Shown: positions 45,201 through 55,708 of the stretch, in pieces
Position numbering within the stretch: position 1 is the stretch's first letter
How the letters are laid out: every line of letters begins with the position of its first letter
NCBI GenBank assembly: GCA_009617715.1
Contig: VTFK01000034.1
Location: 1 to 64,000 of the forward strand
DNA from: Plectrocnemia conspersa
Lineage: Eukaryota > Arthropoda > Insecta > Trichoptera > Polycentropodidae
DNA: 64,000 bases
Reading direction: 5' to 3'
Program-made: the position numbers and the translations under genes
Notes under the pieces: model-generated
Told to the model about the DNA's origin: nothing
Databases searched by the model: none
What the model saw: the letters and a program-made list of their open reading frames with translations, nothing else

Positions 45201-45541
45201 CTTATTACAATAAACTATTATACATAGTATATAATACTTTCATATGAAGCTGAGCTCTATTGTTCTCAAAAATATGATTTTTTAATAAACAGAAAACCTG
45301 ATTATTTTATAAATTAAAATCACTACAAAATAATTTAATATATTATGTTTACATAATGGATGCGTAAATATTATATTTCGCCAAGAATACGCTAAAATCA
45401 GTTTGCAATTTTACAAATAAATCTTTGTGGCAAACATCTTGTTGTACAGTGTATGTAACATACACTGCTTTTTTCTTCACAAATATTATTTCTTTGCAGC
45501 AAGTCGTTGAGGACGAACCCGAAATTGTAGAATACAAGTAG
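14896..45541 (+). CDS. Secreted animal heme peroxidase, 15 coding exons (745 aa)
   Basis: The product is a secreted heme enzyme that uses hydrogen peroxide to oxidise substrates; animal peroxidases of this superfamily act in cuticle or eggshell cross-linking, immunity and thyroid-type chemistry. I joined 15 exons, all with GT-AG sites and consistent phase. Residues 1-18 are a signal peptide, with mature QYVPYSS following. Key residues are Gln228, Asp231 and distal His232 (WGQFMDHD), a calcium-binding loop Thr309-Val311-Asp313-Asn315, catalytic Arg378 and heme-ester Glu381 (RVNEQ), proximal His482 (AFRFGH) and its partner Asn563. Gln382 replaces the myeloperoxidase methionine that forms the sulfonium bond, as in most insect members. 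The length fits a single-domain secreted insect peroxidase without peroxidasin LRR or Ig domains. The physiological role is unassigned. Codon use and GC content contrast sharply with the AT-rich introns. A longer isoform is likely (see 46347-47711). Confidence 0.93.
16183..16338 (+). CDS. Peroxidase exon 2
   Basis: It follows a TTTTATTTTACAG acceptor and ends before GTAAGT. It encodes the signal-peptide core and the N-terminal part with DCALYLSGPGRTSAF (residues 4-56). Confidence 0.9.
17289..17362 (+). pseudogene. Possible degenerate tRNA-Leu(UAA)-like sequence
   Basis: The stretch has tRNA-Leu landmarks in order. They are an ACCAGcATG start, a GACGAGTTGtaTAAG D-arm-like segment, a GACTTAAAAG anticodon-loop-like segment (anticodon TAA) and GATTCAAATCCC resembling the T-arm B box. 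A run of T follows within about 20 bp. The 3' acceptor strand does not pair with the 5' strand, so it is not a working tRNA. It could be a pseudogene, a SINE head or chance similarity in AT-rich intron 2. Confidence 0.2.
17880..18112. repeat. Near-perfect 233-bp foldback hairpin
   Basis: Two arms of about 114 bp read AAACCGAATTTTGACC... to ...GGAACGCTCG and back, separated by only about 4 nt at 17994-17997. They differ by a handful of bases. The arms carry GC-rich CpG blocks unlike the host intron. The same family recurs in tandem form at 42130-42660. It lies in intron 2 of the peroxidase gene, so the primary transcript would contain a long double-stranded stem. Confidence 0.9.
18346..18530 (+). 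repeat. Dispersed repeat with TTAGGTTTGGGTTTGAACA terminus
   Basis: The segment begins TTAGGTTTGGGTTTGAACA, then TGGACGTTTCGCAACTGTCA, and continues to ATACACATTCAGTGTAACAT. Related sequence appears on the minus strand at 35640-35780, as TACACATTCACTGTAACAT near 35870, and within both arms of the foldback at 50400-51070. No transposase is visible. Confidence 0.55.
18531..23268. other. Rest of peroxidase intron 2
   Basis: AT-rich DNA with no exon recognised. A GC-richer patch lies at about 20690-21300. Between 21920 and 22760 the phrase GATAAACAATGAATTTTG recurs (near 21924, 22279, 22520, 22690) as a decayed direct repeat. Confidence 0.5.
23269..23345 (+). CDS. Peroxidase exon 3
   Basis: Acceptor TGTATTTTACAG, donor GTACGT. 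It encodes residues 56-81 (PYDGQHTCITYDAVNQAYID). Phase matches both neighbours. Confidence 0.9.
23859..23949 (+). CDS. Peroxidase exon 4
   Basis: Acceptor TTATTTCTCAG, donor GTAAGT. It encodes residues 82-112 (GDWKTEDIASVGELMLDIS). An 8.1-kb intron follows. Confidence 0.9.
27925..27979. repeat. Short hairpin with 21-bp perfect arms
   Basis: ATAAAACACGTTTATTAAATA at 27925-27945 is exactly complementary to 27959-27979, with a 13-nt AT-rich loop. No target duplication is evident. Confidence 0.8.
30374..30556 (-). pseudogene. Possible transposon-associated helix-turn-helix remnant
   Basis: The minus-strand frame reads EWRSTDHHLRFALEVYCTEN near its middle. This loosely resembles the W-S-x-x-H-x-x-F-x-x-E-x-Y pattern of the helix-turn-helix found at the N terminus of many insect transposon proteins (DUF4817-like). 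It is only about 60 codons, inside peroxidase intron 4, with no partner domain. It may be a decayed transposon fragment or coincidence. Confidence 0.2.
31657..31678. promoter_or_regulatory. Palindromic GGGTCA/TGACCC cluster
   Basis: TGACCC-T-GGGTCA-TAT-TGACCC contains three nuclear-receptor-like half-sites: a one-base-spaced everted pair and a three-base-spaced inverted pair. It lies in peroxidase intron 4. It could be a hormone-receptor site, but subterminal repeats of piggyBac-like elements also look like this, and a TTAA lies 26-29 bp upstream. Confidence 0.25.
32035..32226 (+). CDS. Peroxidase exon 5
   Basis: Acceptor ATGTTTTTTTATAG, donor GTAAGC. It encodes residues 112-176 with conserved cysteines (CPP, ECRAGKYRRFDGLCTNL) and HPTWGATMTPFQR, a strongly conserved animal peroxidase segment. 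Confidence 0.95.
32350..32546 (+). CDS. Peroxidase exon 6 (distal histidine)
   Basis: Acceptor TATTTTTTAAAG, donor GTAAGC. It encodes residues 177-241, ending with AWGQFMDHDYTLTATPL. Gln228, Asp231 and His232 match the distal heme pocket, and Asp231 is the residue that forms one heme ester in mammalian peroxidases. Confidence 0.95.
32615..32788 (+). CDS. Peroxidase exon 7
   Basis: Only a 68-bp intron precedes it. It encodes residues 242-299 with a cysteine-rich loop (EECCNRP, HPYC, NIKC) and FVRGFPSPREGCRLG. The donor is GTGAGT. Confidence 0.95.
33510..33615. mobile_element. Truncated relative of the 11985 hAT-type MITE
   Basis: The right half matches the family: TCACTTAACACGCGAGCGA then CACCGCCTGCCTCTG at the end. 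Only the inner part of the left arm (AGTGAGTGATAAGAGCATGCG) remains, so the outer left end is lost. No clear target duplication. It lies in peroxidase intron 7. Confidence 0.6.
33679..34746. mobile_element. Non-autonomous Transib-type element (1068 bp)
   Basis: The ends are inverted repeats of 36 bp (33679-33714 and 34711-34746) that differ at two positions. They start CACGGTGGGGTATTTG on the left and CACTGTGGGGTATTTG on the right when read inward. Both ends are flanked by the same 5 bp, CGACG (33674-33678 and 34747-34751). CAC...GTG heptamers and a CGNCG-type 5-bp duplication are hallmarks of Transib, the family related to RAG1 and its recombination signals. No transposase frame is present, so it would depend on another copy. 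A CpG-rich block lies at about 33800-33880. Confidence 0.85.
34803..35099. repeat. Foldback repeat, about 67-bp arms
   Basis: 34803-34870 (ACTATACTCTATTTGCGTTA...) is an imperfect reverse complement of 35033-35099. The arms share CTATTTGCGTTA, CAGTTCG.GAGC and ATCCATTTCAT..TTATTC. The 160-bp loop is AT-rich. It sits 56 bp right of the Transib-type element. The superfamily is unassigned. Confidence 0.7.
35640..35780 (-). repeat. Second copy of the dispersed TTAGGTTTGGGTTTGAACA family
   Basis: Read on the minus strand it gives GTTAGGTATGCATTTGAACA, then CAACTGTCAAATTGAGTTTC and AGAAATATATATCTAC, matching 18346-18480 at intermediate divergence. Confidence 0.55.
36197..36258. repeat. Short hairpin with 17-bp perfect outer arms
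   Basis: CTGTGTATTTAATGTTA (36197-36213) pairs exactly with 36242-36258, and the inner part continues to pair imperfectly around CTTCAAG. It lies in peroxidase intron 7. Confidence 0.75.
36736..36814 (+). CDS. Peroxidase exon 8 (calcium loop)
   Basis: Acceptor TTATGTTTTAG, donor GTGTGT. It encodes residues 300-326 with TGVIDANTIYG, aligning to the calcium-binding loop of mammalian peroxidases (Thr309, Val311, Asp313, Asn315). The Ser-to-Asn change at the last position is conservative. Confidence 0.93.
36815..40180. other. Peroxidase intron 8
   Basis: A 130-codon open frame at 37067-37459 shows no recognisable domain and I do not call it a gene. The patch 37060-37560 is less AT-rich than its surroundings and its origin is unknown. 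From about 38280 to 39990, phrases such as TTATCTAAAGCA.....ACTTAA and TATTATAATCAATT recur, suggesting another decayed tandem repeat. A 17-bp-arm palindrome with a 1-nt spacer is at 38606-38640. Confidence 0.45.
38605..38641. repeat. AT-rich palindrome (cruciform-prone)
   Basis: ATATGCTATAGTATATG (38606-38622) and its exact reverse complement (38624-38640) are separated by one base; the flanking T and A extend the pairing by one. Confidence 0.8.
40181..40326 (+). CDS. Peroxidase exon 9
   Basis: Acceptor TTTTAACTTGCAG, donor GTATTT. It encodes residues 327-374 (LRSGYGGLLRMN, DEGCTRPNKSMFCFEAG), leading to the catalytic arginine in the next exon. Confidence 0.93.
40398..40639 (+). CDS. Peroxidase exon 10 (catalytic Arg/Glu)
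   Basis: Acceptor TATATTTTAG, donor GTACGT. It encodes residues 375-455: EIRVNEQ with Arg378 and Glu381 (equivalent to myeloperoxidase Arg239 and Glu242), then HTLMAREHNRAA and QHITYNEFLPILLG, all hallmark animal peroxidase segments. Confidence 0.95.
40843..40975 (+). CDS. Peroxidase exon 11 (proximal histidine)
   Basis: Acceptor TTATAATTTTAG, donor GTGAGT. It encodes residues 456-499. AFRFGHSLLP contains His482, the proximal heme iron ligand. Confidence 0.95.
41189..41212. repeat. (AT)n microsatellite
   Basis: About 12 uninterrupted TA repeats in peroxidase intron 11. Similar tracts are at 15201-15234 (T run then AT repeats, intron 1) and 17549-17565 (intron 2). Confidence 0.9.
42130..42660. 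repeat. Tandem-plus-inverted array of the 17880 foldback family
   Basis: Direct copies of one arm unit (CGTCAAAAGCAAT, ATCGTGCCGTCGC, GTTTATCTAGCGTTT-like, AAGACTTTTTATAA, AATAAAGCATATCTAAACC) begin near 42140, 42315 and 42510. Diverged spacing is about 175-195 bp. The last copy is followed at once by its reverse complement (about 42565-42660), forming a long hairpin. A further inverted fragment with GACAGCGACGGCACGAT lies near 42789-42830. It lies in peroxidase intron 11, ending about 350 bp before exon 12. Confidence 0.8.
43009..43471 (+). CDS. Peroxidase exon 12
   Basis: Acceptor TAATATCAACAG, donor GTAATT. At 463 nt it is the largest peroxidase-domain exon, residues 500-654. It contains DLVSFNMQRGREFGLPGY (Asn563 is the expected hydrogen-bond partner of the proximal His), RKFCGLP, DVDLWSAGVSE and GPTFACIIATQF, closely matching the C-terminal half of myeloperoxidase-type domains. 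Confidence 0.96.
43610..43756 (+). CDS. Peroxidase exon 13
   Basis: Acceptor TTATTATTTAG, donor GTAAAT. It encodes residues 655-703 including FTPEQLNELRKVRLSRVICD, the usual C-terminal peroxidase helix and cysteine. Confidence 0.93.
43824..43911 (+). CDS. Peroxidase exon 14
   Basis: Acceptor TTGAATGTAG, donor GTGAGT. It encodes residues 704-732 (NPRVPCRSGIIPSIDFSKWA) and ends the conserved domain. It ends in phase 0 (TAT complete), compatible with both downstream acceptors at 45500 and 46347. Confidence 0.92.
44400..45300. repeat. Degenerate tandem repeat, unit about 215 bp
   Basis: 44673-44787 and 44888-45002 align along their length: CATTTTCAACACTA / CGTTTTTGAACACTA, TTGACAAA.A.TCA.ACATA, then TTATAAA..AGCTGTGCTTT. 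Weaker copies flank them near 44410 and 45130. The array fills the intron before the short terminal exon. Confidence 0.5.
45500..45541 (+). CDS. Peroxidase exon 15, short C-terminus
   Basis: Acceptor TTATTTCTTTGCAG in phase 0, then 13 codons (QVVEDEPEIVEYK) and TAG. This gives the 745-residue isoform. An AATAAA polyadenylation signal lies at 45930-45935. Confidence 0.85.
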   Translation, partial: QVVEDEPEIVEYK

Positions 45542-45735
45542 AAAGCTTGCAGCAGACATTCTTCATATATCTTGCATGTTATGCGTTTCTATCTATGTTT
45601 ATAAACACTTTTTAATCTATTACACGCACATTGTTTTCTATATCACTTTATTTGTGTTCATTATTTAATTTATATCATTCTCTCATCTCTATTTATTCCT
45701 TAATATTTCATCTCTTAATTATTATATCATAATAC

Positions 45736-45977
45736 TCATTGATTTTTCAAAAATCATTTAATGGTAAATATGTACAAATTTTTCTTCAATAATATTAATG
45801 TGTATCTATTTTTTATAATATTATATGAAATGTGCATTTTTACCATACAACGATGTCATATAATTTGTTATTATATACAAATTGCCATTATATTTAAACG
45901 TAAGGGAACGAGATTGCACAATCGGACAAAATAAAGATTGACAAATTTTTCATATACATATATGATATAAAAGGAAA
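45736..45977 (+). repeat. Direct repeat copy 1 (3' flank of short terminal exon)
   Basis: It starts TCATTGATTTTTC and continues through CTTCAATAATATTAATGTGT, ATACAACGATGTCATATAAT and GACAAATTTTTCATA. It matches 47978-48181 with few substitutions and some indels. This copy contains the AATAAA at 45930. Confidence 0.85.
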
Positions 45978-46346
45978 TTTATAAAAATCATATACCCAGT
46001 AACTACATTCATATTCCTGAGTCACGAATATGAATATATTATACTTGAATTTAATAATAACTTATTGTCATTCATAATAAACATATATATAGAAAATTTG
46101 CCAGTCTTTATTTTTGGGTAGAATATTGTAAGATAAACTTTATAAGATGCATTGTAGATTATTTTTATACTGAATGTAAATATGTTTTTTATATATATAA
46201 ATATATTTTTTAGATATTAATATGTTGTTTTAATTGCACCTTTGAGTAGCGTCGTGAAGTATGTATTTGATGGTTTAATTTATGTCTATAAATATAATAT
46301 ATAAAGAACACAAATATATAAATTTCTATGTATATCCATATTCTAG

Positions 46347-47711
46347 GTTCAAATTAATGAAACTGTTGAAAATTCAACGGCAAAGCAAAAGAATATAAAG
46401 GATACGACAGAGAATCCGAAGAATTTTGGACATTATAAAAACTCATTGAGGCGTAGAAGAAGTATCAGTAATGATACAGTAGCGAATAATACAGAAACTA
46501 AGGCAAACGATTCACAAACAGCTGCTGTTATAGTCAATCAAGTCACTGGAATTGATTCTAATGAAAAAGATATTGCAACAACTGAAAACATCGTACCAAA
46601 AGATCAAAGAAATCACAGAACACCGCAAAGATTTGATCTGCAATCGAAACAAGAACGACGTTTTTATAACAATCCAAATTATGATTACGAAGAAGAACAG
46701 GTAATCGACGGAGAAGAAGAAAATGTGGAAAACGAAGACGAATATTCAGATGAGAATAATGAAGAAAAGTTTGTTCCAGATGATTCAAAGAATCAAGAGA
46801 TCGAACCAGAAGAACACAAACGGTTGGATCACGGAGACGAAGAAGATATTGATAACGAAGGATTCATTAGAAACGCAGACTTGGAACAGCAAAACGTTGG
46901 TGAGAGTGACACAGAAACCGATAATGATAGCAACGACGGTAAAGAGCAGCAAGTCAAATGCTCTGGAACTGACGGAGCCAACAATTCTGATAAACGTGAT
47001 CAATACAATGATGAATCTGTTAGGAGGGATTGTGAAGAGGGTGATTCAAATTTGGAACAATTAGATGAAACCGAAGAGGATGCAAATGCTACCCACGACG
47101 ACGATGGCACGTCTGAAAACTTAAAAGAGCAATTTGAATTCATACCACTTACTTATTTACACTATAATGCTACTAATGTCCAACCGAAAGATGTGTTAAA
47201 ACCTAGTAAATTGTTTGATTTTGATATCAATATTGAAGACTCTACGTTGGAAATTGAAAATATTACTCTTCCTGATACAATATTTGGGTTATATAAAAAC
47301 GGATTCGATGATAATGCGAATAATAAAAGTGAAAGTGAAGAAAATGAACATGATACAAATGATGATGAAGACGAGGAGGAGGAGGGTGAATCGTCAGATG
47401 AAGAAGATGAATCAAACGATGAAGAAGATAAATCAAACGATGAAGAAGATACATCAAATGATGAAGAGGAAGAATTTGTTCCAGGCTATGCACAATTTGA
47501 TTCTTTATTACTGAAAAAAGATAATTTAAAAGAAGCTGAACAAGACGATAGTAAAAACAAATTCGATTATTACATTGAAGATCCTGAATTGAAGGGTAAT
47601 ATTGCTGAAATCATAGATAAATCTAAAAAGACTGAAGATGAATCCGGATCTATCGAAGACCCAAGATATAATTATTTCTGGAGTTTAGAATATGGTCAAC
47701 CTAAAAACTAG
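46347..47711 (+). CDS. Alternative last exon: acidic tail of the peroxidase (454 aa)
   Basis: The frame is open from the acceptor TATCCATATTCTAG (phase 0) to TAG at 47709-47711, with no ATG codon anywhere in frame, so it cannot start a protein by itself. Exon 14 of the peroxidase, 2.4 kb upstream on the same strand, ends in phase 0, so the simplest reading is an alternative terminal exon giving 1186 residues. The tail is rich in Asp, Glu, Asn and Ser, has several N-x-S/T sites (near the start and at NAT, NIT) and a furin-type site LRRRRS at tail residues 34-39. It has a 7-residue repeat DEEDxSN and recurring F-V/I-P motifs (EEKFVP, EEEFVP, FEFIP). It ends WSLEYGQPKN. I do not recognise a domain. 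A signal for polyadenylation (AATAAA) is at 47809-47814. A separate gene with a distant small first exon is the alternative. Confidence 0.7.
   Translation, partial: VQINETVENSTAKQKNIKDTTENPKNFGHYKNSLRRRRSISNDTVANNTETKANDSQTAAVIVNQVTGIDSNEKDIATTENIVPKDQRNHRTPQRFDLQSKQERRFYNNPNYDYEEEQVIDGEEENVENEDEYSDENNEEKFVPDDSKNQEIEPEEHKRLDHGDEEDIDNEGFIRNADLEQQNVGESDTETDNDSNDGKEQQVKCSGTDGANNSDKRDQYNDESVRRDCEEGDSNLEQLDETEEDANATHDDDGTSENLKEQFEFIPLTYLHYNATNVQPKDVLKPSKLFDFDINIEDSTLEIENITLPDTIFGLYKNGFDDNANNKSESEENEHDTNDDEDEEEEGESSDEEDESNDEEDKSNDEEDTSNDEEEEFVPGYAQFDSLLLKKDNLKEAEQDDSKNKFDYYIEDPELKGNIAEIIDKSKKTEDESGSIEDPRYNYFWSLEYGQPKN
47398..47477 (+). repeat. Coding 21-bp minisatellite in the acidic tail
   Basis: GATGAAGAAGAT-NNN-TCAAAY repeats three full times and then decays, encoding DEEDESN, DEEDKSN, DEEDTSN, DEEEEF. 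Units are nearly identical, so copy number may vary between individuals. Confidence 0.85.
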
Positions 47712-47808
47712 TATTATAGTTTAAGTAAGTAGTGTGATTTTTGAACATTAGTATTTAATTTATTTGTTATTGTTATTTGTTTATGTTATTTATGTATATC
47801 AAAATCAG

Positions 47809-47814
47809 AATAAA
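47809..47814 (+). terminator. Poly(A) signal for the long peroxidase isoform
   Basis: AATAAA about 98 nt after the stop codon of the acidic exon. Confidence 0.6.
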
Positions 47815-47977
47815 TATATGTACTGAACCAAATATATTTTATTTATAAATTAAGGAGCATATAGAAGTGGAAAAACAATTTTATATGGCAGCCGACATGT
47901 GTCACACAGACGAGAAAATATAATGGAATTTTATTGGCCCTGGTGGCGAATCATTCAAACGGTCGAATTTAATTTTT

Positions 47978-48181
47978 CATTGATTTTTCTTAAGCAATGT
48001 ACAAATCTTTCTTCAATAATATTAATGTGTATCTATTTTTTATAATATTGTATGAAATTTGCATTTTTATCATACAATGGTGTCATATAATTTGTTATTA
48101 TATACAAATTGCAATTTTATTTAAACATAAATGAAAGATATCTCGCAATTTGACAAATTTTTCATATTCATAAAAGGAATT
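47978..48181 (+). repeat. Direct repeat copy 2 (3' flank of acidic exon)
   Basis: Partner of 45736-45977. It is shorter by indels and lacks the AATAAA present in copy 1. The two copies sit at equivalent places, just after each of the two alternative peroxidase ends. Confidence 0.85.
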
Positions 48182-53628
<5,447 letters not shown>

Positions 53629-54556
53629 TTTATCGATATAGAACCTCAAAACTGGGACCTTAAAAATGTGATTAGGCTGTGATACAAATCAATGTTCATC
53701 ACAATGATAAACTTAAAGTCTTTAAAAAAAACATTTATTTAGATAAGTGATAATTTACAATTTAATTGTAACATTTTGTTATAAAATAAAACAATAGTTG
53801 TAATTAAAAAATCACAGATACTTATTATAATTTGTTCTAGACAATCACTTTTTATGGTAACATTTTTTAATTTCAATGTATTTATTATAATGATTAAAAA
53901 ATTGGCTTTATCCTTAAATTAATAAGTACATTGTGCATTTATTTTTTCTGAATAGTGGATATAAAAATATCACTAGAACTTTGAAATTGATTAAATATAA
54001 TCAAATTAATTGCTATTAATAATTGCTATTTATAATAAGATAAAACCAACGATTCTATGACACTTTATCATTTTCTAGCGTTTCACTGTATAATAAGAGT
54101 TTGCCATATTTTAATGTTATTTATTTATTTTAAATTTCTAATAATCTGCGAGATCTTCTTTCTTATTTTGATTTTATCAGCTTATTTTGACCAATATTTA
54201 AAAAAAATATTGATTATGATAGACTATAATAATAATACTGTATTATGTTTAAGTTAAAATAGACTTTGGATTATAATTATGGAATTTTAAACCAAAAAAA
54301 GTAAAATTAAAAATTATGAAACACAAAATTTCAGAGAGACACAAAAACTATAACAAAAAAAATATTTTCTTTACTTTAAAAATCCATAGATATAATCTAT
54401 ATATAACCCAAAACAGTTTTAAATTAGTCAATATGTATTACATAGCATAATCAATAATTTTCTCAATATGCATTTAAAATGATTTTGTAGTAATTATTTT
54501 TAAAATAATAAGATTTATCTTTGTGGCAATTTTTTATATTTAAAAAAATGCAAATA

Positions 54557-54765
54557 CAGTAGACCCCCCAACATTACATTAAATTAGTGACGTGCTATTA
54601 GGGTGCGTGTAGTTGGGGGACTAGAAGATACTCGTACAATTTTTTGCAATAAATACGTATCAGGTGCGTGTGGTGAGATATCCTCTCTTTGGCCTGCTCA
54701 CACATAAAGTAACGGACATTCAAATAGCACGTCTCCAATTTACCGTGTTATTGGGGGGTCTACTG
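54557..54765. mobile_element. Tc1/mariner-pogo-type MITE (209 bp)
   Basis: Ends CAGTAGACCCCCCAA are inverted and identical over 15 bp, and the arms continue with similarity for about 45 bp (GTGACGTGCTATT / GAGACGTGCTATT). It is flanked by TA on both sides (54555-54556, 54766-54767). CAGTA-type ends and TA target duplication fit pogo/Tigger-like elements. No coding capacity. It lies between the two convergent genes. Confidence 0.85.
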
Positions 54766-55258
54766 TATGGTAAATCTTGAATATTGCAACCTAACAAAAT
54801 TCCGTGAAAATAAATTACACTATTTCAAATCAGCTGCTAATGACAATACTTGCATTATATTTATAAGTTATATGCTTGTAAAAATACAAAACTAAACTTT
54901 AAACTACTATTGTACTCTATCATAATCAACAATAAAAATGCAATTAAAATTTTTTTAAATTTTTGTCAAAACAAGCTTAAAAAATTTATGATTTTACAAA
55001 ATAAGAATCTTATTTACACATGATCTTTATGGCTCAAATCTTATTCTACAGCATTATTAACACTTTACTCACACGCAATTAAAATTACCAACGATACTTA
55101 CTCATTCATAGATTTGTGATATTTTTTCAATTGTCAATGATCATCGTTGACAATTTTCCCAAAAATTATAATATATATTTATATACATATTGATCATGCC
55201 AGTTAAATTTACAAATACACACTTTACCTTTAGACAATACTAACAATTAGTGAGAAAT

Positions 55259-55264
55259 TTTATT
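55259..55264 (-). terminator. Poly(A) signal for the ADAM17-like gene
   Basis: AATAAA on the minus strand, 130 nt beyond the stop codon. Confidence 0.5.
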
Positions 55265-55393
55265 TCATGCACTGTGACAACATTGAAACAACAGATGAGA
55301 TCTATTATTATATAATAACAACTTTTCACTGAAAAGCTTGTTTAATTACTAATTGTACATTTGTGATTATTAAATTACTTTCAATCATTGATA

Positions 55394-55708
55394 TTACATC
55401 GTAGATTGCGTGCTTGGAATGTTAATCCTCTGTCTGGGAACTCTCGTATGAATTATCCGTCTAGGATCCGACTGATGTACGAGATCGTTTTTGTTCATCC
55501 ACTCGTAATACTTTTCATCCTTTCTCATTTTCCTTCTATCTATATAACTAATCAAACAGCTGACCGGTATCCAAATAATAGCCGTGACGAGAATAACAGT
55601 GCCGACGATATTATCTCTCAAGAATAACAGCACTTTATTTATATTGATATCTTCGATAATATCCCAAAAGCGCTCGACGACATCTTGAATGGTCTTCTCA
55701 CATAAACC
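55394..55708 (-). CDS. ADAM17-like last exon (TM and cytoplasmic tail)
   Basis: Acceptor ATTTATTTTATAG, 104 codons, stop TAA. It encodes [15 protein letters not shown], the transmembrane segment and a tail of about 48 residues, much shorter than the human ADAM17 tail. Confidence 0.92.
   Translation of the reverse strand, partial: GLCEKTIQDVVERFWDIIEDININKVLLFLRDNIVGTVILVTAIIWIPVSCLISYIDRRKMRKDEKYYEWMNKNDLVHQSDPRRIIHTRVPRQRINIPSTQSTM

Larger units (their letters stand above)
53629..55393. other. Convergent intergenic region (methyltransferase and ADAM17-like 3' ends)
   Basis: AT-rich, holding the two 3' UTRs and one MITE (54557-54765). AATAAA signals lie at 53785-53790 on the plus strand and 55259-55264 on the minus strand. 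Confidence 0.6.

Noticed and set aside
46446..47711. Acidic frame as a stand-alone 421-codon gene
   Set aside because: The apparent first codon at 46446 is TTG, the frame continues upstream to the splice acceptor, and no ATG occurs in it. A spliced exon is a better reading.
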